Positions 49,269 to 59,710 of a DNA stretch of 64,000 nt are shown one piece after another. The notes under the pieces are model-generated. The model saw nothing but the letters and a program-made list of their open reading frames with translations, was not told where the DNA came from and made no database searches. A program made the position numbers and the translations under genes. Origin of the DNA: Asparagopsis taxiformis (taxonomy: Eukaryota; Rhodophyta; Florideophyceae; Bonnemaisoniales; Bonnemaisoniaceae); assembly GCA_030407315.1 (NCBI GenBank), contig JALQPE010002232.1, forward strand, positions 112,424-176,423, written 5' to 3'. How positions within the stretch are numbered: the stretch's first letter is position 1; each line of letters starts with the position of its first letter.

Positions 49269-52106
49269 ATGGCGAACGATGGCGATACCCTTCCGAGCTG
49301 GCTGCGGGCCAGCATTCCTTCCGGCGAAAACGCTGCGACGCCGCTACGCACTCCGCCTGCCGCTTCGCGCGTTGCTTCGCCTGCGCCTGCGAGCCCCGAG
49401 AGCCCGTTCTATCTTTCCATGGCGCAAGCGTCATCCGCGAGCGCTCCGGTTGGCGCTACAGCGAGTGCGCATAATACGGACGGCGCTGACGTATCGCCCG
49501 GTATCGACGCGACAGTGGACGTGACTGCTGCTCCCGCATCCGCGTCTGGGAGTCGCACGAACGTCGGCGTGCCTTTGCGGTCCATTCCTGCTCCTTCCTC
49601 GGTTTCTCTTCCTTCTGCTGCGCAACACGTACCCGCCGTCGCTCCGCGTGCACGCTACGAAGACCCTTCTGCCTTCCGTTTCCTTCCGCGCGCGATGCCG
49701 ACTTGGACTGAGCTGGGCCGTGTTCAATACTTCCCGCGGCGTTTCCAATGGGTGCGTATCGCCGACGTCAACCGCTACGCGGTGTTGCCCGGTCATAAAA
49801 ACGCGCAGGCCGTGTGGGACGTGTGGCGTGAAGCGGCCCTGTGCGATCTAGCCGTACCCACTAATCTTCCATGCGATGCCTATTTCCTCGAGGACGCAGC
49901 GGACGAGCGGCTTGTGCGACATCTGGCGCGGCTCCGAACGATGCGTCGCGACGAATTTGCGCATCTTGATCCGTGGGCGGCGGCGCCTAGCGCCGGCTTC
50001 TTGTTGGACGGTGGTGTCCCCTGGAACGACATCGAACAAGAAGGAGAAGTCAGTGTACCGTGGTTCATTGACGCGGAGATGCGTGCCGAAGCGCGCCGCG
50101 AGTTACGCACGCGCCGTTCCGCCGGTTACTTCGTCACGTATCGCGACGCGGAGTTTCGCGAGTTCCCCGAGGATCGCGTCGGCGCTTTCTTTCCGCGCTA
50201 CGATCCGCGCGACTGGCCGGAGGCGCCAGAATCTCTTTCCGTCCCCTTGCCTTGTGTCTTCCACTATGCGCCGTCCGTTCTCCTTGGCCTTGACGTCCCC
50301 GTGGAGACGCGTTCTTATTTCTGGGCCGTTGCCCTTAGCGAGTGGGTCGTCATGGTGGCCTGCGCGTGGCTCCATGTCGCGTTCGTCGAGCGCCGCATTG
50401 TTCGCCTGAGCGACAGACTCGTGGCTGCCATCGAGAGCGTCGGCGCTGCGGCGGTCGTTCGTGGCGGCACGTATTCGGTTGCGCATTTGGAGAGCCTTTT
50501 GACGGAGCATCGCGCCTGCCCTTGGGACGAGACGCCTGTCTTCGACGTCGCCCCGGGTGTGGACTTTAACGAGGGTGGCCAGTGGTTGCCTTGGAGCGCG
50601 GAACGCGGCGTAATAGACTGGGCGCACGGCGCGCTCGGGGTTCATCGTCATACAGAAATTCCGCACTTGTTGTTGAAGTCGCCGCGTAACCCGTCGCGCA
50701 GCGCATTCGCGCACTTGGAAGCGGGTGACGTTGTGACCGTCGATGCCGTCCTGTCGGCCTTATCCTCCAACGAGTTGCATGTGATGCGCGCAACTAATTC
50801 GCGCGAGTACGCGCAATACCTCGGCATGGCCGCGTTATTGGCCGTCGAGCGCCGGCGTTTCCGCGACGGGCGCTATTCGTTATTCTCTGAGTCGCCTCGG
50901 CCTCCTGTTGACATTACCCAGTTGGACGCAGCGCTCCGGGCAGAGTATGTCAAGGTTTATAACGAACTGCAGGAGTTGAAGAAGTCCATTCCAAGCCAAG
51001 ACAACGCTAACGCGTCGGGTGGTGCGAGCGCGAGCGCGGCGGTTGGTAGCGTCGCGGCGTCGAGCGCGGTCGCGGTTATTGATCCGGCGGAGGCGCCGGC
51101 AGCGGTGGACGGCGAAGACGTCGTCGCGTTAGCGGATTCAGCGGGTGCGGCCAACTTGCAGGCACAAATCTCGTCTGCTGAGCAAAACCGCGACGAGGCG
51201 CTTTCGCGTGTGACGTCGGTCGCCCAAGCTCGAGACGAAGCCCTGGGACGCCTTGACGTGGCTATCAAGGCCCGCGACGAGGCGATTAAGGCTCGCGACG
51301 ATGCGAACGAAGCGCGCGACGAGGCCGTGTCATTTTTACGCGAGACTCGCGAGGCGTTGGCTGCGTCCGAGGCGCGCGAGGCCGCGCTGAAGCGTAAGGT
51401 CGACGAAGACGCCGTGCGCATCGAGCGCATGCATAAGGATATCGGCGTAATGCAAGGTCGTGCGGCGAAACAGGAGAAGGAGGTTGAAGGGAGTCGCGAA
51501 GCGTTGGCGGCCCTTCAGTCTCGTTACGATTCCGTCGGTTCGGCGCAGGAGGCCGCGCAGCGTGCGTTGGCCGAAGTCGAATCGAATTTGGAGGCGGAGA
51601 GGGGTCGGTTGGCCGCTCGAATCGCCGCTGTACGTGACGGGTATCGCGCTCGGGAGAGGGAGACTGTCCGTCGGGTTCAGGAAACTATCGAACGCGCTCA
51701 CCGTATGGGCTCGGCGTTAAATGACGTCGTCAATTTCATGCAGCGTTCCCCTGCGGGTTCTGTTGATGAAAGGGAGTCGACTGGTGCGACGCAGTCGGAG
51801 AGCGGGTTGCGCGCAGATGCGACGCGTGGCGCGACGGGAAGCGCTGGCTCGGGTCGTGGCGGGGCGCGTCCCATGACGCGTTCGCGTGCAGCGGCGAGTT
51901 CCGCGGGTCGCGCGAGGCGTACGGGTATCCCTCCACTCCGGATCGGCGTACACGACGGGCGCGTCGTTCGGGTGTTAAATTCCGAGCGGCGACGCGGTCA
52001 CCAGGCAGATACGGCTTCAAGCCGTGCTCGTTCGCGCGGTGCGGCAGCCAGTTCGTCGAGCCGCGCTTCGCGTCGAGACGACGACACGCGCGCGCCTCCG
52101 TCTTAG
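49269..52106 (+). CDS. Gypsy-3 antisense accessory ORF (coiled coil)
   Basis: The 945-aa ORF starts at MANDGDTLPSW; codons upstream to 49227 open with TTG and lie in a CT-rich leader. N-terminal ~130 residues are Ala/Ser/Pro low complexity. Residues ~135-560 look globular and Trp/aromatic-rich (FHYAPSVLLGLDVPVETRSY, ALSEWVVMVACAWLHVAFVE), followed by LSSNEL and YLGMAALLAVERRRF. A long coiled coil (~590-830) has repeats of KARDEA type. The tail is basic Ser/Arg/Gly-rich (RGGARPMTRSRAA). It is antisense to pol and in the same place as ORFs a and b of Gypsy-2, with similar domain order. No known family is recognised. Confidence 0.7.
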   Translation: MANDGDTLPSWLRASIPSGENAATPLRTPPAASRVASPAPASPESPFYLSMAQASSASAPVGATASAHNTDGADVSPGIDATVDVTAAPASASGSRTNVGVPLRSIPAPSSVSLPSAAQHVPAVAPRARYEDPSAFRFLPRAMPTWTELGRVQYFPRRFQWVRIADVNRYAVLPGHKNAQAVWDVWREAALCDLAVPTNLPCDAYFLEDAADERLVRHLARLRTMRRDEFAHLDPWAAAPSAGFLLDGGVPWNDIEQEGEVSVPWFIDAEMRAEARRELRTRRSAGYFVTYRDAEFREFPEDRVGAFFPRYDPRDWPEAPESLSVPLPCVFHYAPSVLLGLDVPVETRSYFWAVALSEWVVMVACAWLHVAFVERRIVRLSDRLVAAIESVGAAAVVRGGTYSVAHLESLLTEHRACPWDETPVFDVAPGVDFNEGGQWLPWSAERGVIDWAHGALGVHRHTEIPHLLLKSPRNPSRSAFAHLEAGDVVTVDAVLSALSSNELHVMRATNSREYAQYLGMAALLAVERRRFRDGRYSLFSESPRPPVDITQLDAALRAEYVKVYNELQELKKSIPSQDNANASGGASASAAVGSVAASSAVAVIDPAEAPAAVDGEDVVALADSAGAANLQAQISSAEQNRDEALSRVTSVAQARDEALGRLDVAIKARDEAIKARDDANEARDEAVSFLRETREALAASEAREAALKRKVDEDAVRIERMHKDIGVMQGRAAKQEKEVEGSREALAALQSRYDSVGSAQEAAQRALAEVESNLEAERGRLAARIAAVRDGYRARERETVRRVQETIERAHRMGSALNDVVNFMQRSPAGSVDERESTGATQSESGLRADATRGATGSAGSGRGGARPMTRSRAAASSAGRARRTGIPPLRIGVHDGRVVRVLNSERRRGHQADTASSRARSRGAAASSSSRASRRDDDTRAPPS

Positions 52107-54070
52107 TTATCATTTCGTTCCTCTTCCTCGCATTGCATCTTCTTTCGAAATAAACTCTCCTTGCTTGTATCTCCACCTAGCGCTTCGTACTGCGGGGTCC
52201 CTCCCGTCCGACGCGCTTACGGCCGTGTAACGCCAGGGTTCCTGCAGCTTTTGAGTAAACGACAGCGCAACGCGGGTTCCGCCAAATGCATGCATGAACC
52301 GGTGTTTCCGCGAAGGGGCGCGCGTGTCGTTGCTTGAAACCGTATTTGCCCGCTGCCCACGTCGGCGTTCGGAGGGCACGCGGCCGTCGGCGTCTAGTCG
52401 TGCGTGCGGTGGAAAGGGAGGGGTAGACTGCACACGTTGCGAAGCGAGAAGGGTTTGCGTGGGGGGGTAGAAGAAGGGAGTCCGGACGGGTAGCGCGTCG
52501 GTGCGAGTTCGTCGTAGCGATTTCGTTTCGTCGGTTCGTCACGCGCAATTCTCGACGCCGCTGGTTAATTTTCGCATGCGTATTCGTTGTTCGCTTCCGC
52601 TTCGCGTCGTCAATTCGTACCGCCTTACGCATCCGTCGTTCGCGTCGCTGGTTCGTTCGCTTCTTCGCATCCGTCGTTCGCGTCGCCTACTACCGACGTT
52701 CGCCGTTTGCTACCGTGTCTATTGTCCCGTGACTAGAGCGGACGGCCGAATGGTACCTAGGGGGCTCGGGTGGGGGTCACATTCTTCCCTTCTTGGAGCG
52801 AACCTCATTCTCCACACTTGGGTTGAGGGGGAACCATGCACGTGGGCACCACTATATTCTCGGTAGGGGGCTGCGTGCGTTCAGGGGTCTGCGTCCTTCC
52901 ACCAGCTTCGAGCGCCTCGCTGAAGTTCGCGTATGTTGTCGTCCAATCAGGTGACGGTAGTAGGGGACAGTTCGTCACGGTGCGGGGGCCAGCTTGACGG
53001 CGGCGCGATTCGGGTGCCCCTTTTGTCGCATTTTTCCAATGGGACAATTCGAGTGGGACGGTAGAATTGCTAAATAGCCGGGCCAGCTCGCACGCCAGCG
53101 CCAGTGTCGCTCCCCTTTTTTCGCGCGAAAACGCATCGCGTGGTCCCGCGCCTGTCGCGACCTCTGGAGTAGGTCGGGTGTTAGTCGAGGTCCAACTCGC
53201 AACGAATCCAGAGATACGCGTCCGTTCGTGCTCGCGGCGATTCTAACGAGTGTAGTGGCTCAGTGGCCGTGTGGCGGTAGGCGGGAACTGGTCGTCAGGC
53301 GTTACGTGGCGTAAACGGCGGATAGTCGCGTGGCGAACGAAAGGCGACCGAAATGCAAGCGGCGGATATTGCGTGGCGCCTGTTTAACGAGATTAACGCA
53401 ACGTCCGTCATGGGCTTCTCGCGCTCATCGCACTTCTTAACAGGCAACGTCTCGAGCGGCAGCGAGGGGGTTCAATATTTTCGCGGTGGTGGCGTCCCGC
53501 GCGACGCGTGTCGATGCCGGACCGACCAGCGTCTATGAGGGCCCCTTTGTGTGTTGCCAAGCGTCGAGATTCAGGTAGTTTAGTCCGGGGCGGCGCGCCT
53601 TTGCGCGGGTAGTCGGCGCGGATAATAGCGCGGCGGGCAAACGTCGAATCGTGTCCAACCTGTCAGGCGCACACGTACGCGGCTCGCGAGCGGCGTCGCT
53701 TCATTGCGCGCGGCAGTAGTTCCAGGTCATTCAGCGATAGAATGTCGAGTGCGCGCGGAATGGCGAACGACGAAGCGTTGGCGCGAACGGCGATTGCGTG
53801 GCGTACGCCGAAGCGGTTACAAGGCGTTCGAGGAAGCGTTCGCGCGTTGTGCGGCGAAGCGGTTGCGTGGCGCTGCGACGCTTGGCGGTAGTAATTCGTA
53901 TCTCCTCCCGGTCCCTGCTGCCGATAGTAGTTTGGCGTGGTGCAAGGCGGGTAGCTGTGCTTGCGTTTGGATGCTTACCACTGCCAGGTAATCATCTGGC
54001 GCTCGCGCAGCTTCTTCATCGACGTAAACGCACGTGGATGGCAACCCCACCGCCCGCAACGCTTCGTGCA
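52107..54070. other. 2-kb non-coding spacer inside Gypsy-3 between convergent ORFs
   Basis: It is CpG-rich with irregular internal repeats (CGTCGTTCGCGTCGC near 52630-52690; GCGAAGCGGTTGCGTGGCG and relatives at 53780-53880). Short overlapping ORFs on both strands have no recognisable content. A purine-rich run on the plus strand lies at 52445-52480. The equivalent spacer in Gypsy-2 is only ~300 bp. Confidence 0.45.
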
Positions 54071-57000
54071 TTAATTGCGTTGCGCCCGGGGCGTCGCTTG
54101 TCGGCTTGCAATACGCGCGCTGGTGCGGGTAGGCGTCGTTTTTCGCGGCGCGCCATCGGGCGCCTCCCTCGGGGCTGAGCGCTTCATTGAGCGACTTCGG
54201 TGGTTACGCAGCGCCGCAGGGCCGTCGGCAGTAGCGCGCGCAGCGGTTTTAGAGGCGGGCCGTCCTTGCTCGCGGCGAAAACGGGCGACGATAGGCGCGG
54301 GCAGGGACGCTTCGGGCTCCCACGTATCGTCGCGCGGCGAATATCCTTTCCACCTTACGCGGAAGACGGACGCGCCAGCGTCATCGATGCCTTCGGCCGT
54401 TAGTTTATCAATCATAAATTCGCGCGCCCCGTACTCTGACTCCGGGTTGACCTTGCGTGTATCATCGAGGTCGCGTTCGCCCCGCCGTGTCGCGTCATCG
54501 GCGTTCTCCGCGTCGTTGGTATCTCCCTCGCCGCCGGGCGAGTCAGGCGCGCTTGTCGCATCACGCGGCGCAAAGCGGATACGATCGGAGCTAACGAGTT
54601 CGGGTACGCCGTCTATTACGATTTCGTAAGTATGGCCGTGACAACCTATTACGGGGAAAGGGCCAGAGACGGGGTAATCCAGCTTCGATGCGCGCGTCTC
54701 TTCACTTCGCTGCGCTTGCGTCGTCGCTCCCGCGCGGGTATCCAAGTACACTTGGTCACCCACCTTAATATCCTTATTCACCGCGCGTACACTGCGGTCG
54801 AAGTCCCGTTTATATCGCGCTTGCGCCTTCTTCAACGCGTTCGCCGAGCGTGCGTACGCTTCCGATAATCGTGCGAGAAATTCCATGCGAAGGAATGGCG
54901 TGCTGCGAATCGTGTCCACTTGCTCCGTTCCCAGCGATACGGGATAGCGCGTGAGCGTAAGCTCGAACGGCGACGTATTCGTCGAGCGGTGTATCGCACG
55001 ATTGTAAGCGTACGCTAGCGCATCCAAATGCTCATCCCAGTCCTTTCGCTCTTCGTCGACGTAATGGCGCAGCGTCGCGACGATGGTACGATTCATTCGC
55101 TCGACTTGTCCGTTCGATTGCGGATGATACGTCGTCGTGAATATGTTTCGCGTCCCCATGAGCGCGCACGTTTCCTGAAATAACTTCGAGCGAAACTGCG
55201 GTCCGTTGTCAGAAAGCAGCGTGCGCGGCGGTCCGTATACAAAGACCCAGTCTCTGCAAAAGGCCTTCGCGACTGCGAGCGCAGATACGCGTCCAAGCGC
55301 GATGAGTCGGCAGAGTTTGCTATAGCGGTCTGCGATTACGAGTACGAAGCGGCGTTGGCGCGGAGTCTCGGGCAGCGGACCGAAGATATCGATAGCGACG
55401 TCTTCGAGCGGGCGCGTCGCGGGGAATAGCTTCAGGGCGTTCGTATGGCGATATTGCGTAACGCGGTTACGTGCGCACGCGTCGCACTGTCTCACGGTAG
55501 TGTAGACGTCTACGCTCATCATCGGCCAGTAGTACGCGCGTCGAATTGCGTCATACATGCGTTGCGCGCCCGGATGTCCTGCGGTTACCGCGTAATGGTT
55601 AGCTCGCAAAATGCGCCCCTTAATCGCTTCGGGCACGACTATCTGCGTGGCGCCGTCGAGCGGTGCGGTCCTCATAAGTATCCCGTCGGGGGACAGGTGA
55701 AAGCGCGACTGCGGCTCGGTTCCGACGTCGCGTTTCGCGTTTTGGCAGAACTCGTCCGTAGCCTGCTCGCGTATCCACTCGTCAGCGGATACGGGTGGTT
55801 CGATACATGCTCGAGATGTCAGCAGACAATCCAGGCTAGGATAATATTCGGCGTAGTCGCATAGTAGCGCGGCGTCGGCTCGAACGTAAGCGTCCGCGTG
55901 CGGTTCGACGATATTCGCGGCGTCGAAGCAGGGTATCTCGTCCGGTATTTCCGTCTCGTCGCCGCTTCGCGTGGCCATTCGCGAGAGCGCGTCGGCGATA
56001 ACATGGCGTTTACCCTTTTTATATTCGACGTCGAACTCGAATTCGGCGAGTCGCAATCGCCAGCGCGCGAGTCGTCCTTCCGCGGAGGTCATATTCAGAA
56101 TCCAGCGCAGCGAATTATGGTCCGTGCGAACCGTGAACTTCCGTCCTTCTAGATATGCGCGTAATAGTAACACAGCCCATACCACTGCGAGGCATTCGCG
56201 TTCCGTCGTCGAATAATTTCGCTCCGCGTCGTTAAGCGTGCGCGACCAGTATCCGACTGGATGCAATGTGTCTCCGTCAGCGTCTAACTGTAGTAACGCG
56301 CATCCGATTTGTCCTTGCGACGCGTCGGTATCGAGCACGTATGGGTGTCCTTCGCGCGGTAGGCGAAGAATAGGTGGAGATAGCATCGCTCGTCGAAGTG
56401 ATTCGAACGCGCGCGTTTGCTCCGGCGTCGGCGCGGGTAAGCTGTCTCCTTGGTCCTTCTTTAGCAACTGCGTAAGCGGCGCCGCGACGAACGCGAATTT
56501 TTCGACGAATCGGCGGTATACGTTGCAAGTTCCCAGAAAGCTGCGCAGCTGCGTTTTCGTCGTCGGATACGTCGCATCGCGCAGCGCGTCGCATTTCGTC
56601 GTCGGTACGGATAGCTTCCCCGGCGAAATAGTATGTCCCAAATAGTCCACCGTGCGCTTGAAGAACTCAGTCTTCGCGAATTTAAGCGAAACGCCAGCGC
56701 GTCCGAGGATTCCCAGTATCTCGTCGACGTGATGCACGTGCGCGTTTACGTCGGCGGAGAAGATGATTACGTCATCCAGATAGACAAGGCAGTGCTGCCA
56801 TTTCACGTTCGCGAGCAAGATATCGAGCGCGCGCTGAAACGTCGCGGGCGCGTTCGATAGTCCAAAGGGCATACGACGGAAGCGATACGTACCAACGTGC
56901 GACGTAAACGTAGTCTTGTCGCGGTCGGCGTGCGCTACTGGGATCTGCCAGTATCCCGAATTGCAGTCCAGTGTAGTGAAAACCGTCGCGTTACCGAGCG

Positions 57001-58300
57001 AGTCGACGCAATCGTCCATGCGCGGAATCGGATACGCGTCCTTCACGGTAGCGGCGTTTAAGCGGTGATAGTCGATGCAGAAGCGGGAAGTCCCGTCCTT
57101 CTTGGGTACGACTACGACCGGGCTCGCCCATTCCGATGTAGCAGGTTCGATCACTCCAGCGCGGAGCATCTTATCCACTTGCGTACGGATAATTTCGCGC
57201 GACGCGTGTCCGGCGCGGTACGGCGGTTGGTTGACGGGGGTCGCCCCCGGAACCAGTTCGATGCGGTGTTCTGTCGCGTGGATGGCTCCGAGCGTGCCAT
57301 TCCACATGCGCTCGTGCTTTCGCAGCATTTCGATAATTCGCGCGTGTAGGTCGTCGTCTACTCGCTCATCGCGTAGTGTCGCGCGTAGGAGGTCTTCCCA
57401 ATGCGGCGTCGCGTTCGCAATTCCGTCGGCTTCGCGCAGGCCCGGCGGGTTCGTCGCGTTGCATGGCGTCGCATCGTCGGGCGGTCGGTCTTGTGGTGTC
57501 GGCGCCTCTTGTGCAACTTGTAGGCAACCTACGGGGTTGGGCACCGCGGCGCCCACCTTCATGCCTTTGGGCAATATCTGTAGGCGGGTGCCGGCGTTGT
57601 GCACATGCACACTGAAGGGCACGTTCCTTTTAACCAGCGTTTCACCGTTGGCTAGACGCAACAACTTCTGTCCGTAGAGGTCGGTCGCGGGAATCATGAT
57701 GCAGCGTCCGTCAGCACCCGTGGTGACTTCGATAGCTTGCGTCGCGTGCGGCGGAATCGACGTGCGGCGCGCAACGCGGATTGGTGCGAAATCTGTTGGT
57801 CGGGTAGTCTTGGGGGTCGGTGCGCGGCGCGGTTTCGTCGGCGTGCGTGGGAGCATCGGAACGTGGTCCCCATAGCGGGTTCGCAACGCGCGCTGCGGCC
57901 CAGTATAGATCATCCGAACCACGCGGTCGATGAAGTCCGCTCCCAGAATGCAAGGGACGGATAAGCGCGGCATCACCAGGAAAGTTTGAAGGTGCGCGCG
58001 GGCACCTAGAAGAACGCTAAGCCGCAATGACGCGTTCGGCGCGAGGCGTCGTCCATTCGCGTCTATAATCGCGCAGCGCAGCGTCGGCGGCGTAGCGTGG
58101 CGCTTCCAATCAGCGCCTAATACGTTCTCGCGAATGAGGCTCGGGCCCGCGCCGGTATCAAGCACAGCGGTCACCGCGGTGGCCGTGCGTAGATTATATC
58201 CGACGCGTATCTCGAGTTTGTAGTTCGCGGTAGGGGTCTGAAACAGGACCACTGTTTCGGGTGGTAACGGAGGCGGTTTTTCGCGCGGCGGTTGCGTCAT
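54071..58300 (-). CDS. pol: Gypsy-3 Pol polyprotein, intact
   Basis: This is an uninterrupted 1409-aa ORF. Aspartic protease VLDTGAGPSLI (DTG at 48-50). RT with FCIDYHRLNAATV, TLDCNSGYWQIPV, FGLSNAPATFQRA and YLDDVI (~505). RNase H with LDTDASQGQIGCALLQ, ERECLAVVWA and RTDHNSLRWI. Integrase HHCC (HYAVTAGHPGAQRMY ... CDACARNR) and DDE in IDIFGPLP (~970), LLSDNGPQF (~1032) and GQVERMNRT (~1069). A complete chromodomain lies near 1290-1320 (FRVRWKGYSPRDDTWEPE), followed by a basic tail. It starts 45 nt downstream of the gag stop in its own frame, so separate initiation or reinitiation is likely. Motifs are close to Gypsy-2, more distant from Gypsy-1. Confidence 0.95.
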   Translation of the reverse strand: MTQPPREKPPPLPPETVVLFQTPTANYKLEIRVGYNLRTATAVTAVLDTGAGPSLIRENVLGADWKRHATPPTLRCAIIDANGRRLAPNASLRLSVLLGARAHLQTFLVMPRLSVPCILGADFIDRVVRMIYTGPQRALRTRYGDHVPMLPRTPTKPRRAPTPKTTRPTDFAPIRVARRTSIPPHATQAIEVTTGADGRCIMIPATDLYGQKLLRLANGETLVKRNVPFSVHVHNAGTRLQILPKGMKVGAAVPNPVGCLQVAQEAPTPQDRPPDDATPCNATNPPGLREADGIANATPHWEDLLRATLRDERVDDDLHARIIEMLRKHERMWNGTLGAIHATEHRIELVPGATPVNQPPYRAGHASREIIRTQVDKMLRAGVIEPATSEWASPVVVVPKKDGTSRFCIDYHRLNAATVKDAYPIPRMDDCVDSLGNATVFTTLDCNSGYWQIPVAHADRDKTTFTSHVGTYRFRRMPFGLSNAPATFQRALDILLANVKWQHCLVYLDDVIIFSADVNAHVHHVDEILGILGRAGVSLKFAKTEFFKRTVDYLGHTISPGKLSVPTTKCDALRDATYPTTKTQLRSFLGTCNVYRRFVEKFAFVAAPLTQLLKKDQGDSLPAPTPEQTRAFESLRRAMLSPPILRLPREGHPYVLDTDASQGQIGCALLQLDADGDTLHPVGYWSRTLNDAERNYSTTERECLAVVWAVLLLRAYLEGRKFTVRTDHNSLRWILNMTSAEGRLARWRLRLAEFEFDVEYKKGKRHVIADALSRMATRSGDETEIPDEIPCFDAANIVEPHADAYVRADAALLCDYAEYYPSLDCLLTSRACIEPPVSADEWIREQATDEFCQNAKRDVGTEPQSRFHLSPDGILMRTAPLDGATQIVVPEAIKGRILRANHYAVTAGHPGAQRMYDAIRRAYYWPMMSVDVYTTVRQCDACARNRVTQYRHTNALKLFPATRPLEDVAIDIFGPLPETPRQRRFVLVIADRYSKLCRLIALGRVSALAVAKAFCRDWVFVYGPPRTLLSDNGPQFRSKLFQETCALMGTRNIFTTTYHPQSNGQVERMNRTIVATLRHYVDEERKDWDEHLDALAYAYNRAIHRSTNTSPFELTLTRYPVSLGTEQVDTIRSTPFLRMEFLARLSEAYARSANALKKAQARYKRDFDRSVRAVNKDIKVGDQVYLDTRAGATTQAQRSEETRASKLDYPVSGPFPVIGCHGHTYEIVIDGVPELVSSDRIRFAPRDATSAPDSPGGEGDTNDAENADDATRRGERDLDDTRKVNPESEYGAREFMIDKLTAEGIDDAGASVFRVRWKGYSPRDDTWEPEASLPAPIVARFRREQGRPASKTAARATADGPAALRNHRSRSMKRSAPREAPDGAPRKTTPTRTSARIASRQATPRAQRN

Positions 58301-58344
58301 CGCGCGTCGCGTATCCGTTGGATGGAGAGGAGTCGGCCCACCCG

Positions 58345-58829
58345 CTACGACTCCTCGTAGGCGTTTCCCGGGTCTTCTGAGAAGCGAACCGAGTGGGGCG
58401 TGAGCTGCTCGCCGTCGTGCGCGTCGTCTTCGCGCGTGCGTTCGCTTTCGCGCTCGCGTGCGTCATCGTCCGCGGAAACTTCGAAAACCTGAACGTTACG
58501 CTGCAGGTTCAGTTCTTCGGGCGTTAGGCGCGCGTGACTATGCATCTCGCGAATTGCGGCCTGTTGCTCGGATGAGAGCAGTGGGCAATTCACCATCGGG
58601 TGCCCGAACTTCCTGCATATCAGGCATCGGAACGCTGCCGTGCGAGACGTGTCGGCCGGTGCCGTCTGCCTCACGATAGGCGGTGGGTAAGTTGCGCGCG
58701 GTATGTGCGCCGTGTACGGTCCCGCGCGTCCGCGTTCTCGATCGTCGTTATGCGCAAAGCGTCGAGAGCGGTCGGCGGGCGATGCGTCGCGAGAGCGTGG
58801 CGTGCCACTACGGTGTTGAGAATGAAAAC
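58345..58829 (-). pseudogene. gag: Gypsy-3 Gag C-terminal fragment
   Basis: The open frame includes the zinc knuckle CLICRKFGHPMVNC (CX2CX4HX4C), preceded by an Arg/Ser-rich stretch and followed by an acidic tail ending NAYEES. There is no start codon: the frame runs rightwards into the palindrome array and closes near 58917. The capsid region is absent, so this is a truncated gag. Confidence 0.7.
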
Positions 58830-59177
58830 AGACAGTAAATTTACTGTCTGAGACAGTAAAAATTACTGTCTGGCCAAGACAGTGCGCGGAGACAGTAAAA
58901 TTTACTGTCTGGAAATTTCAGAATACTGCTGCAGCAGTAAACTGGCACGAAATCTGGACAGTACCAAAAACAGTAAAATTTACTGTCCAGAACAGTAAAT
59001 TTTACTGTCCGGAAGTGTTGCCGCCAGACAGTATGTGCAGACAGTACATTTTACTGTCTGAGACAATACATTGTACTGTATTACTGCACTGTCTGGGGAA
59101 ATCTGTAGACAGTAGTGTAGATAGCAAATTGTATTGTCTGCGGGTAGTACCGTGCATTGTTTGACAACACTGTCTGG
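58830..59177. repeat. array of near-perfect palindromes (GACAGTAAA/TTTACTGTC)
   Basis: About seven hairpin-forming units lie in 350 bp. The first (58830-58849) is a perfect 20-bp palindrome, AGACAGTAAATTTACTGTCT. Units at 58851-58871 and 58890-58910 have 3-nt and 1-nt centres. Later units near 58970-58990 and 58992-59010, and degenerate ones to 59177, keep CAGTA...TACTG. A separate perfect 16-bp palindrome (TACTGCTGCAGCAGTA) is at 58924-58939. Confidence 0.9.
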
Positions 59178-59710
59178 TGGAGTGGACTTAGAGGAAAATG
59201 GAGCATAGTGTTGGTGTGAAGGTAAATATTGGAATGGTGTGTGGTATACGACTATATTAATTGTGATGGTGCTTTACAGATAGTTGGGTGCGGGGAAGCT
59301 AGATGCTGAATAGGAAGTTGTAGAAAGGAAGATTGGGAGAACAGAACATATCTGGTTTGTCTCACCGTAAGGAGAGAATGTACAGAGTAGCTATAATATG
59401 TCGAGTTTAGCATTTCAAATTATACCTATCTATCTTTGCATTGAAATTGTCTAGTAGGAGACGTCAGTCTGGTAGCGAGGTGTGGTATGCACAGGACGTG
59501 GGTGGTGGCAAAGGAAAGAATACGCACCATCCACCACTAAATTATGAAAAATAACCGTTACGGAGCACTGGGAAGCATTATTATTATGTAGAGTAGACCA
59601 AGATGGATGTATCCACTGAAATGATATTTGCTACAACACTGCTGTACTAAGCGTGACATCCTTCCTTCAAAGCAATTCTCCTTTTAGCAAACTCCAATTG
59701 CAAGGTCAAG
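59178..59710. other. AT-rich upstream region of the subtelomeric gene
   Basis: No ORF or repeat was recognised. It presumably holds the promoter of the gene starting at 59711. Confidence 0.4.

Larger units (their letters stand above)
48324..58829 (-). mobile_element. Gypsy-3: CpG-rich Ty3/gypsy element, 5'-truncated, with antisense accessory ORF
   Basis: Left to right: 3' LTR, polypurine tract, plus-strand accessory ORF, a 2-kb non-coding spacer, intact minus-strand pol with chromodomain, and the zinc-knuckle end of gag. Most of gag and the 5' LTR are missing; the element stops at the palindrome array starting at 58830. It is far richer in CpG than its neighbours. No target duplication can be checked. 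Confidence 0.85.

Noticed and set aside
52445..52480. Purine-rich run as a second polypurine tract in Gypsy-3
   Set aside because: It is purine-rich on the plus strand, the wrong strand for this element, and no LTR start follows.
54075..57677. Series of Arg/Ser-rich plus-strand ORFs across Gypsy-3 pol
   Set aside because: They are shadows of the CpG-rich minus-strand pol; unlike the accessory ORF they are short and fragmented.
58830..59177. CRISPR-like repeat array
   Set aside because: Units are palindromes of variable spacing without unique spacers of constant length, and the context is eukaryotic.
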